The notes under the pieces: model-generated
What the model saw: only the letters and a program-made list of their open reading frames with translations
What the model was told of the DNA's origin: nothing
Databases searched by the model: none
Source of the DNA: an uncultured Porphyromonadaceae bacterium
Lineage (GTDB): Bacteria > Bacteroidota > Bacteroidia > Bacteroidales > Muribaculaceae
Assembly: GCA_947178565.1 (NCBI GenBank)
Contig: CAMWYV010000057.1
Span: 1 to 7,104, forward strand
Reading direction: 5' to 3'
Length of the DNA stretch: 7,104 bases
In this document: positions 1-6,395 of the stretch, one piece after another
Position numbering within the stretch: the first letter of the stretch is position 1
How the letters are laid out: the number at the start of each line of letters is the position of its first letter
Made by a program: the position numbers and the translations under genes

Positions 1-69
1 CTCGAGACCCGTCCCCTGAGCTCCACCATGAGATGGAGACGCGTTGAAATCCTTGAAACAGTAAAATAA
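1..69 (+). CDS. rpsQ: Small ribosomal subunit protein S17 (uS17), C-terminal fragment
   Basis: Frame 1 is open from the first base and ends at TAA (67-69), giving the last 22 residues of a protein. The fragment begins [18 protein letters not shown], which resembles the C-terminal tail of S17, where a T-R-P-L-S motif is followed by a K/R-x-W-R stretch and a charged end. S17 is a primary 16S rRNA-binding protein of the 30S subunit. The position directly before rplN is the standard place for rpsQ, and the rplN start codon follows the stop after only 2 nt, which fits one polycistronic message. The 5' part lies outside the window, so the gene is truncated by the window and not by mutation. The call rests on a short tail plus gene order. 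Confidence 0.88.
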   Translation, partial: LETRPLSSTMRWRRVEILETVK

Positions 70-71
70 TT

Positions 72-437
72 ATGATCCCGACACAAACAAGACTTAAAGC
101 GGCTGACAACAGCGGCGCAAAAGAAGCCCTCTGCATTCACGTTCTCGGAGGTACCGGAAGACGTTATGCTACTGTTGGCGACATCATCGTCGTATCAGTG
201 AAAAGCGTCATCCCTTCATCAGACGTGAAAAAAGGCACCGTATCTAAAGCTGTCGTTGTCCGCACCAAAAAAGAAATCCGCCGTCCTGACGGAAGCTACA
301 TCCGTTTTGATGACAACGCATGTGTGCTCCTCAACAATGCCGGCGAACTTCGCGGAACACGTATCTTCGGTCCCGTAGCAAGAGAACTTCGTGCAACTAA
401 CATGAAGATTGTTTCACTCGCTCCAGAGGTGCTTTAA
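72..437 (+). CDS. rplN: Large ribosomal subunit protein L14 (uL14)
   Basis: This is a 121-residue protein, the usual size for bacterial L14. It opens [18 protein letters not shown] and continues with a C-I-x-V-L-G-G segment (about residues 22-28), both hallmarks of the family. The end, [15 protein letters not shown] (about 89-103), is the conserved C-terminal half. L14 is a five-stranded beta-barrel protein on the subunit interface of the 50S particle, where it contacts 23S rRNA and L19. The ATG lies 2 nt after the rpsQ stop, so translational coupling is likely. The region before the start is A/T-rich with no Shine-Dalgarno. Nothing is missing or broken. Product and start are both secure. Confidence 0.98.
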   Translation: MIPTQTRLKAADNSGAKEALCIHVLGGTGRRYATVGDIIVVSVKSVIPSSDVKKGTVSKAVVVRTKKEIRRPDGSYIRFDDNACVLLNNAGELRGTRIFGPVARELRATNMKIVSLAPEVL

Positions 438-460
438 CTCAAATAATAACACTACTAACA

Positions 461-781
461 ATGAGTAAGATACACATCAGAAAAGGCGACACAGTTTACG
501 TCCTCGCCGGAGAATCACGAGGCAAGACAGGCCGAGTGCTCAAGGTTGACTCTGCCAAGCAGAGAGCTATTGTTGAGGGTGTCAACATCGTCACTAAAGC
601 TTGTAAGCCCAGCGCAAAGCATCCCCAGGGTGGACTTGTGAAGATGGAAGCACCCATCCACATTTCTAACCTTAGCCTTATCGATCCCAAGAGCGGAAAG
701 CCCACACGCATTTTCTGCCGTAAGAACGATGAAGGCAAAAAAATCCGTTACGCTAAAAAATCAGGAGAGGAGATTAAATAA
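461..781 (+). CDS. rplX: Large ribosomal subunit protein L24 (uL24)
   Basis: This 106-residue protein has an N-terminal KOW motif: [21 protein letters not shown] (about residues 6-26). The K-P-S-A-x-x-P-Q-G-G segment and the [10 protein letters not shown] stretch (about 62-71) that follow are typical of L24. L24 binds the 5' region of 23S rRNA, is an early initiator of 50S assembly, and sits near the exit of the peptide tunnel. A 23-nt gap separates it from rplN and carries no Shine-Dalgarno. Its TAA shares its last A with the ATG of rplE (TAATG, 779-783), so the two are probably translated by coupled termination and re-initiation. The last codons also contain a purine-rich stretch that may serve as the rplE ribosome binding site. 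Confidence 0.97.
   Translation: MSKIHIRKGDTVYVLAGESRGKTGRVLKVDSAKQRAIVEGVNIVTKACKPSAKHPQGGLVKMEAPIHISNLSLIDPKSGKPTRIFCRKNDEGKKIRYAKKSGEEIK
768..772 (+). promoter_or_regulatory. Shine-Dalgarno-like site (AGGAG) for rplE inside the end of rplX
   Basis: AGGAG lies within the larger purine run 763-773 and ends 8 nt before the rplE ATG at 781, a good spacing. It overlaps the final rplX codons for Gly-Glu-Glu, so the sequence is also explained by coding. Together with the one-base TAATG overlap it suggests coupled translation of rplE. Whether Bacteroidota ribosomes use such sites strongly is uncertain, because most genes in this window lack one. Confidence 0.5.
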
Positions 782-1329
782 TGAGCACCACACTACAGAA
801 AGAATATAAGGAGCGGATTGTTCCCGCACTCGAGAAAGAGTTTAACTACTCTACAGTCATGCAGGTGCCCCGCCTCAAGAAAATCGTGATCAATCAGGGT
901 CTCGGAGAAGCTACCCAGGACAAGAAGATTATTGAGACCGCAATTCGCGAACTCACCGATATCACAGGTCAGAAAGCGGTTGCCACCCTTTCAAAGAAGG
1001 ATATCTCAAACTTCAAGCTTCGTAAAAAAATGCCCGTAGGCGTTATGGTAACCCTCCGTCGCGACAAAATGTACGAATTCCTTGAAAGACTTATCAGAGT
1101 AGCTCTCCCCCGTATCCGTGACTTCAAAGGTATCGAAGGTAAACTTGACGGAAGAGGTAATTACACTCTCGGTATCACCGAGCAGATTATTTTCCCCGAA
1201 ATCAACATTGACAACATTAGCAAACTTCTGGGTATGAATATTACATTCGTTACCAGCGCTAATACCGATGAAGAAGGATATGCACTCCTCAAAGAATTCG
1301 GACTTCCCTTCAAAAACGCTAAAAAATAA
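781..1329 (+). CDS. rplE: Large ribosomal subunit protein L5 (uL5)
   Basis: This 182-residue protein matches bacterial L5 along its whole length. Visible features are the N-terminal Y-K-E-R-I-V-P-A-L region (residues 9-17), the [13 protein letters not shown] segment (30-42), [16 protein letters not shown] (78-93), and the late [16 protein letters not shown] motif (126-141). L5 binds 5S rRNA with L18 and places it in the central protuberance of the 50S subunit, touching S13 across the subunit interface. L18 and S13 are also encoded here. The ATG overlaps the rplX stop by one base. In E. coli the S8 repressor site lies around the rplE start; I did not identify that site here. No irregularities were seen. 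Confidence 0.98.
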   Translation: MSTTLQKEYKERIVPALEKEFNYSTVMQVPRLKKIVINQGLGEATQDKKIIETAIRELTDITGQKAVATLSKKDISNFKLRKKMPVGVMVTLRRDKMYEFLERLIRVALPRIRDFKGIEGKLDGRGNYTLGITEQIIFPEINIDNISKLLGMNITFVTSANTDEEGYALLKEFGLPFKNAKK

Positions 1330-1350
1330 GCAAAACCGATAAACAATAAC

Positions 1351-1620
1351 ATGGCAAAAGAATCAATGAAGGCCCGTGAGGTCAAGAGAGCTAAGCTTGT
1401 TGAAAAATACGCCGCTAAGAAAGCTGCCCTCAAAGAAGCAGGTGATTTCGAAGCACTTCAGCTCCTTCCCAAAAACGCCTCAAGAGTGCGCCTGCACAAC
1501 CGCTGTCAGATTACCGGTCGTCCCAAAGGCTATATGCGCCAGTTCGGACTCTCCAGAATCCAGTTCCGCGAAATGGCATCTGCCGGTCTTATCCCCGGAG
1601 TGAAGAAAGCAAGCTGGTAA
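1351..1620 (+). CDS. rpsN: Small ribosomal subunit protein S14 (uS14), zinc-independent long form
   Basis: This 89-residue protein carries the S14 signature: [20 protein letters not shown] (residues 50-69), a conserved R-E-M-A, and the terminal K-K-A-S-W. The zinc-type S14 is about 61 residues with two C-x-x-C pairs. This one is the longer form with a helical N-terminal extension and only one Cys (residue 52), so it cannot form the zinc ribbon. S14 is a late-assembling protein in the 30S head, close to S3, S10 and S19. The ATG at 1351 starts a canonical [10 protein letters not shown] and follows an A-rich, Shine-Dalgarno-free leader 21 nt after rplE. A 78-nt gap follows, the longest in the window. 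Confidence 0.97.
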   Translation: MAKESMKAREVKRAKLVEKYAAKKAALKEAGDFEALQLLPKNASRVRLHNRCQITGRPKGYMRQFGLSRIQFREMASAGLIPGVKKASW

Positions 1621-1644
1621 TAGTAATCCGACAAGCCAAATAAA

Positions 1645-1663
1645 AACAGTATTAAATATTGTT
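1645..1663 (+). promoter_or_regulatory. Weak AT-rich hairpin in the rpsN-rpsH gap
   Basis: Bases 1645-1652 can pair with 1656-1663 around a 3-nt loop, giving eight pairs including one G-U. An alternative pairing joins CCGACAA (1628-1634) with TTGTTCGG (1659-1666) through a one-base bulge, so the two structures compete. The gap 1621-1698 is otherwise A/T-rich, with no Shine-Dalgarno before rpsH and no full TAnnTTTG promoter box. No U-run follows the hairpin, so it does not look like an intrinsic terminator. The function is unknown and the pairing may be chance in AT-rich DNA. Confidence 0.22.
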
Positions 1664-1698
1664 CGGCATAGTACGAATCAATTTAAACAAACAATAAA

Positions 1699-2097
1699 AT
1701 GACAGATCCTATAGCAGATTATCTCACAAGATTGAGGAACGCTATCAAGGCTAACCACCGCGTAGTGGAAATCCCCGCCTCAAACTTGAAAAAAGAAATC
1801 ACTAAGATTCTTTTTGAACAAGGATATATCCTTAACTATAAATTTATCGAGGGAGAAAATCCCGCCGGCATCATAAAGATAGCCCTCAAATATGACCCCG
1901 TTGATAAAGTCAATGCGATCAAAGCGCTCAAGAGAGTGTCTCGTCCCGGTCTCCGTCAGTACACAGGCTATAAAGAAATGCCACGCGTACTCAACGGTCT
2001 TGGCATCGCAATCCTCTCAACCTCACAGGGTGTCATGACAAACAAAAAGGCAAAAGACCTCCATATCGGAGGCGAAGTGCTCTGTTACGTTTACTAA
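1699..2097 (+). CDS. rpsH: Small ribosomal subunit protein S8 (uS8)
   Basis: This 132-residue protein is the normal length for S8. It begins [15 protein letters not shown], the invariant start of the family. Near the end it has the S8 signature [13 protein letters not shown] (residues 102-114) and the closing [10 protein letters not shown]8 binds helix 21 of 16S rRNA and is central to assembly of the 30S platform. In E. coli it also represses spc-operon translation by binding its own mRNA near rplE; whether that holds here cannot be seen. The ATG lies 78 nt after rpsN, in an A-rich leader. It is the only ribosomal gene in the window with a leader long enough to carry its own control element. 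Confidence 0.98.
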   Translation: MTDPIADYLTRLRNAIKANHRVVEIPASNLKKEITKILFEQGYILNYKFIEGENPAGIIKIALKYDPVDKVNAIKALKRVSRPGLRQYTGYKEMPRVLNGLGIAILSTSQGVMTNKKAKDLHIGGEVLCYVY

Positions 2098-2103
2098 TAA
2101 AAC

Positions 2104-2109
2104 AGGAGG
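2104..2109 (+). promoter_or_regulatory. Perfect Shine-Dalgarno AGGAGG before rplF
   Basis: AGGAGG ends 4 nt before the ATG at 2114, within the 16-nt rpsH-rplF gap. It is complementary to the usual 16S anti-Shine-Dalgarno CCUCC. It lies between genes and is not forced by coding, unlike the site before rplE. The spacing is slightly short. It stands out because the other intergenic leaders here are A-rich and have no such site. Confidence 0.75.
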
Positions 2110-2113
2110 AAAT

Positions 2114-2668
2114 ATGTCTAGAATAGGAAAAGCTCCCATAGCAATCCCCGCAGGAGTCACAGTGACTGTCAGCGGCGACACAGTGACCGTTAAAGGTCCC
2201 AAGGGCACACTTACACAGAAAGTAAACCCTGACCTCCATATAGCAGTTGAGGATGGACATGTGACCGTTACACGTCCTTCTGACGACCGCGAGCACAGAG
2301 CACAGCACGGTCTCTACCGAGCACTCATCCACAATATGGTTGTCGGAGTATCAACCGGCTACCGCAAGGAAATGGAACTCGTAGGCGTTGGTTACCGAGC
2401 AGCAGCTACCGGACAGGTTCTCGAGCTATCACTCGGTTACTCACACGCAATATATATCAAACTCCCCCCGGAGATCAAAGTCGAAGCAAAGAGCGAAAGA
2501 AACAAAAATCCGCTCATTATCCTCGAGAGCGACGACAAACAGCTCCTCGGTCAAGTCTGCGCTAAAATCCGCTCACTCCGTAAGCCCGAGCCTTACAAGG
2601 GTAAAGGTATCAAGTTTGTTGGCGAAGTTATACGCCGCAAGTCAGGTAAGTCAGCAAGCGCTAAATAA
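2114..2668 (+). CDS. rplF: Large ribosomal subunit protein L6 (uL6)
   Basis: This 184-residue protein has the two repeated L6 domains expected for the family. It starts [15 protein letters not shown] and continues with V-K-G-P-K-G-T-L (residues 27-34). The second domain has V-G-V-G-Y-R-A (about 90-96), and the signature P-E-P-Y-K-G-K-G-I (158-166) lies near the C-terminus. L6 binds 23S rRNA near the sarcin-ricin loop and the factor-binding centre of the 50S subunit. The start is well supported by an AGGAGG site 4 nt upstream and by the canonical N-terminus. The extreme C-terminus is a short Ser/Lys-rich tail, as in many bacterial L6 proteins. Nothing is unusual in the protein itself. Confidence 0.98.
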   Translation: MSRIGKAPIAIPAGVTVTVSGDTVTVKGPKGTLTQKVNPDLHIAVEDGHVTVTRPSDDREHRAQHGLYRALIHNMVVGVSTGYRKEMELVGVGYRAAATGQVLELSLGYSHAIYIKLPPEIKVEAKSERNKNPLIILESDDKQLLGQVCAKIRSLRKPEPYKGKGIKFVGEVIRRKSGKSASAK

Positions 2669-2688
2669 ACCATAAACGACGCAACAAA

Positions 2689-3030
2689 ATGATCTCTAAA
2701 ATACAAAGAAGAAACAAAATCAAAGCTCGCATCCGCGGCAAGATTTCAGGAACAGCACAGCGCCCCAGAATGAGCGTGTTCCGTAGCAACAAACAGATAT
2801 ATGTCCAGCTAATCGATGACCTCGCTGGCAACACTCTCGTGTCAACCTCATCTAAGGGCATCGAAGAAGGCACAAAATGCGAAATCGCAGCCAAGGTTGG
2901 CGAAGACATCGCAAAGAAAGCCCTCGCAGCCGGAATCACAGAAGTTGTCTTCGACCGTAACGGCTATCTTTTCCACGGAAGAGTTAAATCACTCGCTGAC
3001 GCAGCACGCAACGGCGGTCTCAAATTCTAA
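2689..3030 (+). CDS. rplR: Large ribosomal subunit protein L18 (uL18)
   Basis: This 113-residue protein has the bacterial L18 layout: a basic N-terminus ([15 protein letters not shown]), then [16 protein letters not shown] (residues 25-40), and a C-terminal [20 protein letters not shown] (88-107). L18 binds 5S rRNA and, with L5, anchors it in the central protuberance. The gene lies 20 nt after rplF and 5 nt before rpsE. The leader is A-rich with no Shine-Dalgarno. The ATG gives an N-terminus that fits the family, with no plausible earlier start after the rplF stop. Confidence 0.97.
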   Translation: MISKIQRRNKIKARIRGKISGTAQRPRMSVFRSNKQIYVQLIDDLAGNTLVSTSSKGIEEGTKCEIAAKVGEDIAKKALAAGITEVVFDRNGYLFHGRVKSLADAARNGGLKF

Positions 3031-3035
3031 AAGTC

Positions 3036-3554
3036 ATGGCAAAAAGAAATAATAAAGTTAAGACAACATCAGATCTTGAACTCAAGGATCGTCTGGTTGC
3101 TATCAACCGTGTTACCAAGGTGACAAAGGGCGGACGCACATTCACTTTCGCAGCTATCGTGGTAGTAGGTAACGAAGACGGAGTTGTTGGATGCGGACTC
3201 GGAAAAGCCAACGAAGTTACTGCTGCTATCGCCAAAGGCGTAGAAGCCGCTAAGAAAAACCTTATCAAGGTTCCCATTCACAAAGGCACTATTCCTCACG
3301 AACAGGCAGCTAAATTCGGAGGCTCAAGAATCATCCTCAAACCTGCCTCTCACGGTACCGGTGTGAAAGCCGGTGGTGCTATGCGTGCAGTGCTTGAAAG
3401 CGTGGGTATCACCGATGTGCTTGCTAAATCAAAAGGCTCGTCAAACCCCCACAACCTCGTTAAAGCTACTATCGCAGCACTTGACGAAATGCGTTCACCC
3501 GCTATCGTGGCACAGAACCGCGGTATTTCTGTTGACAAAGTCTTTAACGGATAA
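3036..3554 (+). CDS. rpsE: Small ribosomal subunit protein S5 (uS5)
   Basis: This 172-residue protein contains both S5 domains. The N-terminal double-stranded-RNA-binding-like domain includes [12 protein letters not shown] (residues 25-36) and [14 protein letters not shown] (45-58). The C-terminal domain has [15 protein letters not shown] (106-120), followed by G-I-T-D-V-L-A-K and G-S-S-N-P-H-N. S5 lies at the mRNA entry side of the 30S subunit with S3 and S4 and influences decoding accuracy. The first gap from rplR is only 5 nt, so coupling is likely. No resistance-type or other unusual change in the S5 loop was evident by eye. Start and product are secure. Confidence 0.98.
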   Translation: MAKRNNKVKTTSDLELKDRLVAINRVTKVTKGGRTFTFAAIVVVGNEDGVVGCGLGKANEVTAAIAKGVEAAKKNLIKVPIHKGTIPHEQAAKFGGSRIILKPASHGTGVKAGGAMRAVLESVGITDVLAKSKGSSNPHNLVKATIAALDEMRSPAIVAQNRGISVDKVFNG

Positions 3555-3565
3555 AAACCACTACA

Positions 3566-3745
3566 ATGGCACAGATTAAAATAAAACAGATAAAAAGCCG
3601 TATCAATGCACCGGCTGTGCAGAAACGCACCCTCGATGCACTCGGTCTCAGAAAAATGAATCACACTGTGGTTAAAGAGAATACACCCTCTGTGATGGGA
3701 ATGGTAAACAAAGTCCGTCACCTGGTAGAAGTGACCAACGCATAA
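3566..3745 (+). CDS. rpmD: Large ribosomal subunit protein L30 (uL30)
   Basis: This short gene encodes 59 residues, the normal size for bacterial L30. It starts M-A-Q-I-K-I-K-Q-I-K-S-R-I (residues 1-13) and continues with Q-K-R-T-L-D-A-L-G-L-R-K-M-N-H-T-V (19-35). The V-M-G-M-V-N-K-V-R-H-L-V segment (43-54) is the conserved C-terminal helix. These are the family's characteristic ferredoxin-like-fold elements. L30 is a small 23S rRNA-binding protein of the 50S subunit and is dispensable or missing in some bacteria. The position between rpsE (11 nt before) and rplO (17 nt after) is the standard one. The leader contains CCACTAC just before the ATG and no Shine-Dalgarno. Confidence 0.97.
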   Translation: MAQIKIKQIKSRINAPAVQKRTLDALGLRKMNHTVVKENTPSVMGMVNKVRHLVEVTNA

Positions 3746-3762
3746 AATAAACACTACAAATT

Positions 3763-4209
3763 ATGGAACTAAGTAATCTTCGTCCCGCAGTTGGATCTGT
3801 AACCCGTAAAACCCGTATCGGACGCGGTCCCGGCTCAGGTAAGGGCGGCACTTCTACTCGCGGTCACAAAGGAGCTAAATCTCGTTCAGGTTATAGCCGC
3901 AAGATTGGTTTTGAAGGTGGTCAGATGCCTCTTCAGCGCCGTCTCCCCAAATTTGGATTTAAGAATATCAACAGAGTAGAATACAAAGCTGTCAACCTCA
4001 GCGATCTCGAGGCACTTGCGACTGCGAAGAATCTTGACAAAGTAACAATTGAAGATCTTCGCAATGCAGGCGTAGCACGCAAGAATCAACTTGTTAAGAT
4101 TCTTGCAAACGGAGCACTCACTCGTGCGATAGCAGTTGAAGCCAATGCATTCTCTCAGGCTGCTGAAAAGGCTATTGTTGATGCTGGTGGCTCAATCTCA
4201 AAAATCTGA
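3763..4209 (+). CDS. rplO: Large ribosomal subunit protein L15 (uL15)
   Basis: This 148-residue protein has the typical L15 layout. It begins M-E-L-S-N-L-R-P-A-V-G-S, then a Gly/Arg/Lys-rich extended tail containing R-I-G-R-G-P-G-S-G-K-G-G-T (residues 18-30) and G-H-K-G-A-K-S-R-S-G (34-43). G-F-E-G-G-Q-M-P-L-Q-R-R-L-P-K (49-63) follows. The globular C-terminus has the L-A-N-G-A-L-T...A-N-A-F-S...D-A-G-G signature (about 114-143). L15 threads its basic tail into 23S rRNA and acts in late 50S assembly. The gene ends 5 nt before secY, an arrangement widely conserved in bacteria. The leader has ACACTAC and no Shine-Dalgarno. Confidence 0.98.
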   Translation: MELSNLRPAVGSVTRKTRIGRGPGSGKGGTSTRGHKGAKSRSGYSRKIGFEGGQMPLQRRLPKFGFKNINRVEYKAVNLSDLEALATAKNLDKVTIEDLRNAGVARKNQLVKILANGALTRAIAVEANAFSQAAEKAIVDAGGSISKI

Positions 4210-4214
4210 TTGTA

Positions 4215-5567
4215 ATGAGATTTGTAGATACACTCAAAAATATTTGGACAATCGAAGAATTGCGCAAGCGCATACTTGTTACACTCTTGCTGGTACTTGT
4301 GTACCGGCTCGGGTGTTACGTTGTGCTTCCCGGAATCAGCCCCGCAGATCTTGATGCACTGTCTAAGTTCACAAACAAAAGTGGACTTATGCAGCTCCTT
4401 GATATGTTCTCCGGAGGTGCGTTCTCTCAGGCATCTATCTTCGCACTCGGTATCATGCCATATATCACAGCTTCGATTGTGATACAGCTCCTTGGTATGG
4501 TGCTACCGTCCTTCCAGAAAATGCAGAGAGAAGGAGAAAGCGGAAGACAGAAACTTAACCAGTACACCCGCTATCTCACTGTTCTTATCCTCATTCTTCA
4601 GGGTCCCGCTTATCTGATGAACATCAAGTATCAGGTAGCAGCTGCCGGTGGTTCATCTGCTGGTATGGGAGTTTGGACTATCATTTATCTTACCGTGATT
4701 CTGGCAGCCGGTTCAATGTTTATCATGTGGCTTGGTGAAAGAATTACCGACAGAGGTATAGGTAATGGTATTTCATTTATTATCCTGGTGGGTATTATCG
4801 CCCGTCTCCCGGAAGCGCTCATCTATGAATTCATCAGCCGACTCCCTGGAGCCAACTATTCACAGGGTGGTCTGATTATGTTTGTGGTTGAGATAATTCT
4901 TCTCTTCGCTGTTACTGTTGGAGCGGTGCTCCTTGTGCAGGGCACACGCAAGGTTCCCGTGCAGTACGCTAAGCGTATTGTCGGAAACCGGCAGTATGGT
5001 GGCGCTCGTCAGTACATTCCACTAAAAGTAAATGCGGCAGGCGTGATGCCGATCATCTTTGCTCAGGCAATCATGTTCATTCCTATCACCCTCGCCGGAT
5101 TCGGTTCACGTGAGGGAAATGGAGGATTTTTTGCTGCATTCTCAGATATCAACGGATTCTGGTACAATCTTGTGTACTTCCTGATGATAGTAGCGTTCAC
5201 ATACTTCTACACTGCCATAACAGTGCGTCCCACTCAGATGGCTGAAGATATGAAACGCAACAATGGCTTTATTCCTGGAGTAAAGCCCGGTAAGAAAACC
5301 GCAGAATATCTTGACTCAATTATGTCAAGAATCACACTTCCCGGATCTATCTTTCTCGGAATCGTGGCTATTCTTCCCGCATTTGCTAGATTCTTCGGCA
5401 TCAGCCAGAACTTCTCACAGTTCTTCGGAGGTACATCACTCCTTATTCTTGTTGGTGTTGTGCTTGACACGCTCCAGCAGATTGAAAGCCACCTCATGAT
5501 GCACCACTATGATGGTCTCATGAAAGAAGGTAAAATCAAAGGACGTACCACCGGCAGCGCATATTGA
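4215..5567 (+). CDS. secY: SecY, channel subunit of the Sec protein translocase
   Basis: This 450-residue polytopic membrane protein is the length expected for SecY and shows about ten hydrophobic segments, for example near residues 19-38, 74-98, 119-136, 152-173, 184-203, 218-242, 274-295, 317-336, 376-394 and 406-421. The plug and second-helix signature F-S-G-G-A-F-S-Q-A-S-I-F-A-L-G-I (65-80) and the later M-W-L-G-E-R-I-T-D-R-G-I-G-N-G-I-S (171-187) are diagnostic. The cytoplasmic loop contains F-I-P-G-V-K-P-G-K-K-T (352-362); Lys357 sits where E. coli and B. subtilis have a conserved Arg. With SecE and SecG it forms the inner-membrane pore used by SecA and ribosomes. It follows rplO by 5 nt. 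The start ATG at 4215 gives the usual short N-terminal amphipathic stretch. Confidence 0.98.
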   Translation: MRFVDTLKNIWTIEELRKRILVTLLLVLVYRLGCYVVLPGISPADLDALSKFTNKSGLMQLLDMFSGGAFSQASIFALGIMPYITASIVIQLLGMVLPSFQKMQREGESGRQKLNQYTRYLTVLILILQGPAYLMNIKYQVAAAGGSSAGMGVWTIIYLTVILAAGSMFIMWLGERITDRGIGNGISFIILVGIIARLPEALIYEFISRLPGANYSQGGLIMFVVEIILLFAVTVGAVLLVQGTRKVPVQYAKRIVGNRQYGGARQYIPLKVNAAGVMPIIFAQAIMFIPITLAGFGSREGNGGFFAAFSDINGFWYNLVYFLMIVAFTYFYTAITVRPTQMAEDMKRNNGFIPGVKPGKKTAEYLDSIMSRITLPGSIFLGIVAILPAFARFFGISQNFSQFFGGTSLLILVGVVLDTLQQIESHLMMHHYDGLMKEGKIKGRTTGSAY

Positions 5568-5577
5568 ATATAACATC

Positions 5578-5585
5578 TAAGTTTG
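5578..5585 (+). promoter_or_regulatory. Bacteroides-type -7 box (TAAGTTTG) before map
   Basis: TAAGTTTG is an exact match to the Bacteroidota sigma-factor -7 consensus TAnnTTTG. It lies in the 30-nt secY-map gap, 12 nt before the map ATG at 5598. No TTTG -33 element is seen about 19-21 nt upstream, so only half of the promoter is supported. Transcription from it would give a very short leader. A chance match is possible: one similar box (4877-4884) occurs inside secY. Confidence 0.3.
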
Positions 5586-5597
5586 CAGAATCCTGAG

Positions 5598-6380
5598 ATG
5601 ATATATATCAAGACACCCACAGAAATCGAAGCGATGCAGCCACCATGCACTCTCGCTAGCCAGACACTCGGCGAGCTTGCGAAGTGGATTCAGCCAGGAG
5701 TGACCACAAACAGGCTTGAAACCATCGCCAGAGAATTTATACGCGACAACGGAGGGACACCTGCATGCCTCGGATATGCAGGATTCCCCGCTGCCGTTTG
5801 TTGGGAAGTCAATGAAACAGTCGTCCACGGATTTCCTTACAACTATGCCCTTCGCGATGGTGATATTCTCGGCACTGATATAGTTGTTGAAATTGACGGA
5901 TTCAATGGAGATATGTGCTATACATTTCCAGTAGGAGAAATATCACCGGAAGTCAAAAACCTCTGTGTCACTACAAAAGAATCATTATATAAAGGTATTG
6001 ATACAGCGAAAGAAGGAAATAGGGTAGGAGATATCTCAAATACAATCCAGACATACTGCGAATCCAAGGGGTACGCAGTTGTCAGAGAAATGTGCGGACA
6101 CGGAATCGGTCGCAAAATGCATGAAGACCCCGAAGTGCCAAATTTCGGGAAAAAATCCACCGGGCCCATGCTCCGGAATGGAATGTGCATTGCTATCGAA
6201 CCGATGATTAACCTTGGCACACGGCATGTGATCATAGAAAAAGACGGATGGACTTGTCGCACACGTGACCGTAAACCCTCCGCGCACTACGAGCATACGA
6301 TCGCTATCCAGGGTAATACCCCCCGTATCCTTACTACATATTCCTATATAGAGGAAGTACTGCAACAAAGATTTATTTAA
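5598..6380 (+). CDS. map: Methionine aminopeptidase, type I
   Basis: This enzyme removes the initiator methionine from new proteins. With the ATG at 5598 the protein has 260 residues and begins MIYIKTPTEIEAM, like type I MAPs. A TTG at 5583 would add five residues but is less likely. All metal and catalytic residues are recognisable by alignment to the E. coli enzyme: His77 (V-V-H-G), Asp94 (G-T-D), Asp105 (N-G-D), His168 (C-G-H-G-I-G), Glu201 (I-E-P-M) and Glu232 (Y-E-H-T). His175 (M-H-E-D-P) and Trp218 are also kept. No N-terminal zinc-finger extension is present. Oddities are a Pro-Pro pair in the first helix (residues 15-16) and W-E before V-N-E (69-70), where E. coli has I-S. The gene lies between secY and infA, without adk. 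It is probably active. Confidence 0.96.
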   Translation: MIYIKTPTEIEAMQPPCTLASQTLGELAKWIQPGVTTNRLETIAREFIRDNGGTPACLGYAGFPAAVCWEVNETVVHGFPYNYALRDGDILGTDIVVEIDGFNGDMCYTFPVGEISPEVKNLCVTTKESLYKGIDTAKEGNRVGDISNTIQTYCESKGYAVVREMCGHGIGRKMHEDPEVPNFGKKSTGPMLRNGMCIAIEPMINLGTRHVIIEKDGWTCRTRDRKPSAHYEHTIAIQGNTPRILTTYSYIEEVLQQRFI

Positions 6381-6395
6381 CAGTAAAAGCAAAGA

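Noticed and set aside
1..6. CTCGAG (XhoI site) exactly at the window start, suggesting a cloned or joined end
   Set aside because: The bases encode Leu-Glu in the open rpsQ frame, and the same hexamer occurs elsewhere in the window (for example in rplE and rplF), so it is natural sequence.
496..738. Open frame of 80 codons on the - strand inside rplX
   Set aside because: It lies wholly within a conserved ribosomal gene, has no recognisable family and no leader. It is a shadow frame, as are the other antisense frames at 1161-1433, 2023-2332, 2661-2939, 3020-3299, 3350-3754, 3886-4089, 5234-5497, 5577-5828, 5918-6500 and 6782-7067.
1376..1603. Overlapping + strand frame of 75 codons inside rpsN
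   Set aside because: The S14 frame is fully conserved over the same bases, and the alternate frame shows no known motif.
1645..1663. Intrinsic terminator in the rpsN-rpsH gap
   Set aside because: The stem is AT-rich with only one G-C pair and no U-run follows; the operon clearly continues.
4877..4884. TATGTTTG, a TAnnTTTG match inside secY
   Set aside because: It encodes conserved membrane-segment residues (Met-Phe-Val context) and lies mid-gene; a match or two per strand is expected by chance in 7 kb.
5583..5597. TTG start for map adding five residues
   Set aside because: The ATG at 5598 gives the family-typical M-I-x-I-K-T start; the TTG extension has no homology support and overlaps the promoter-like box.
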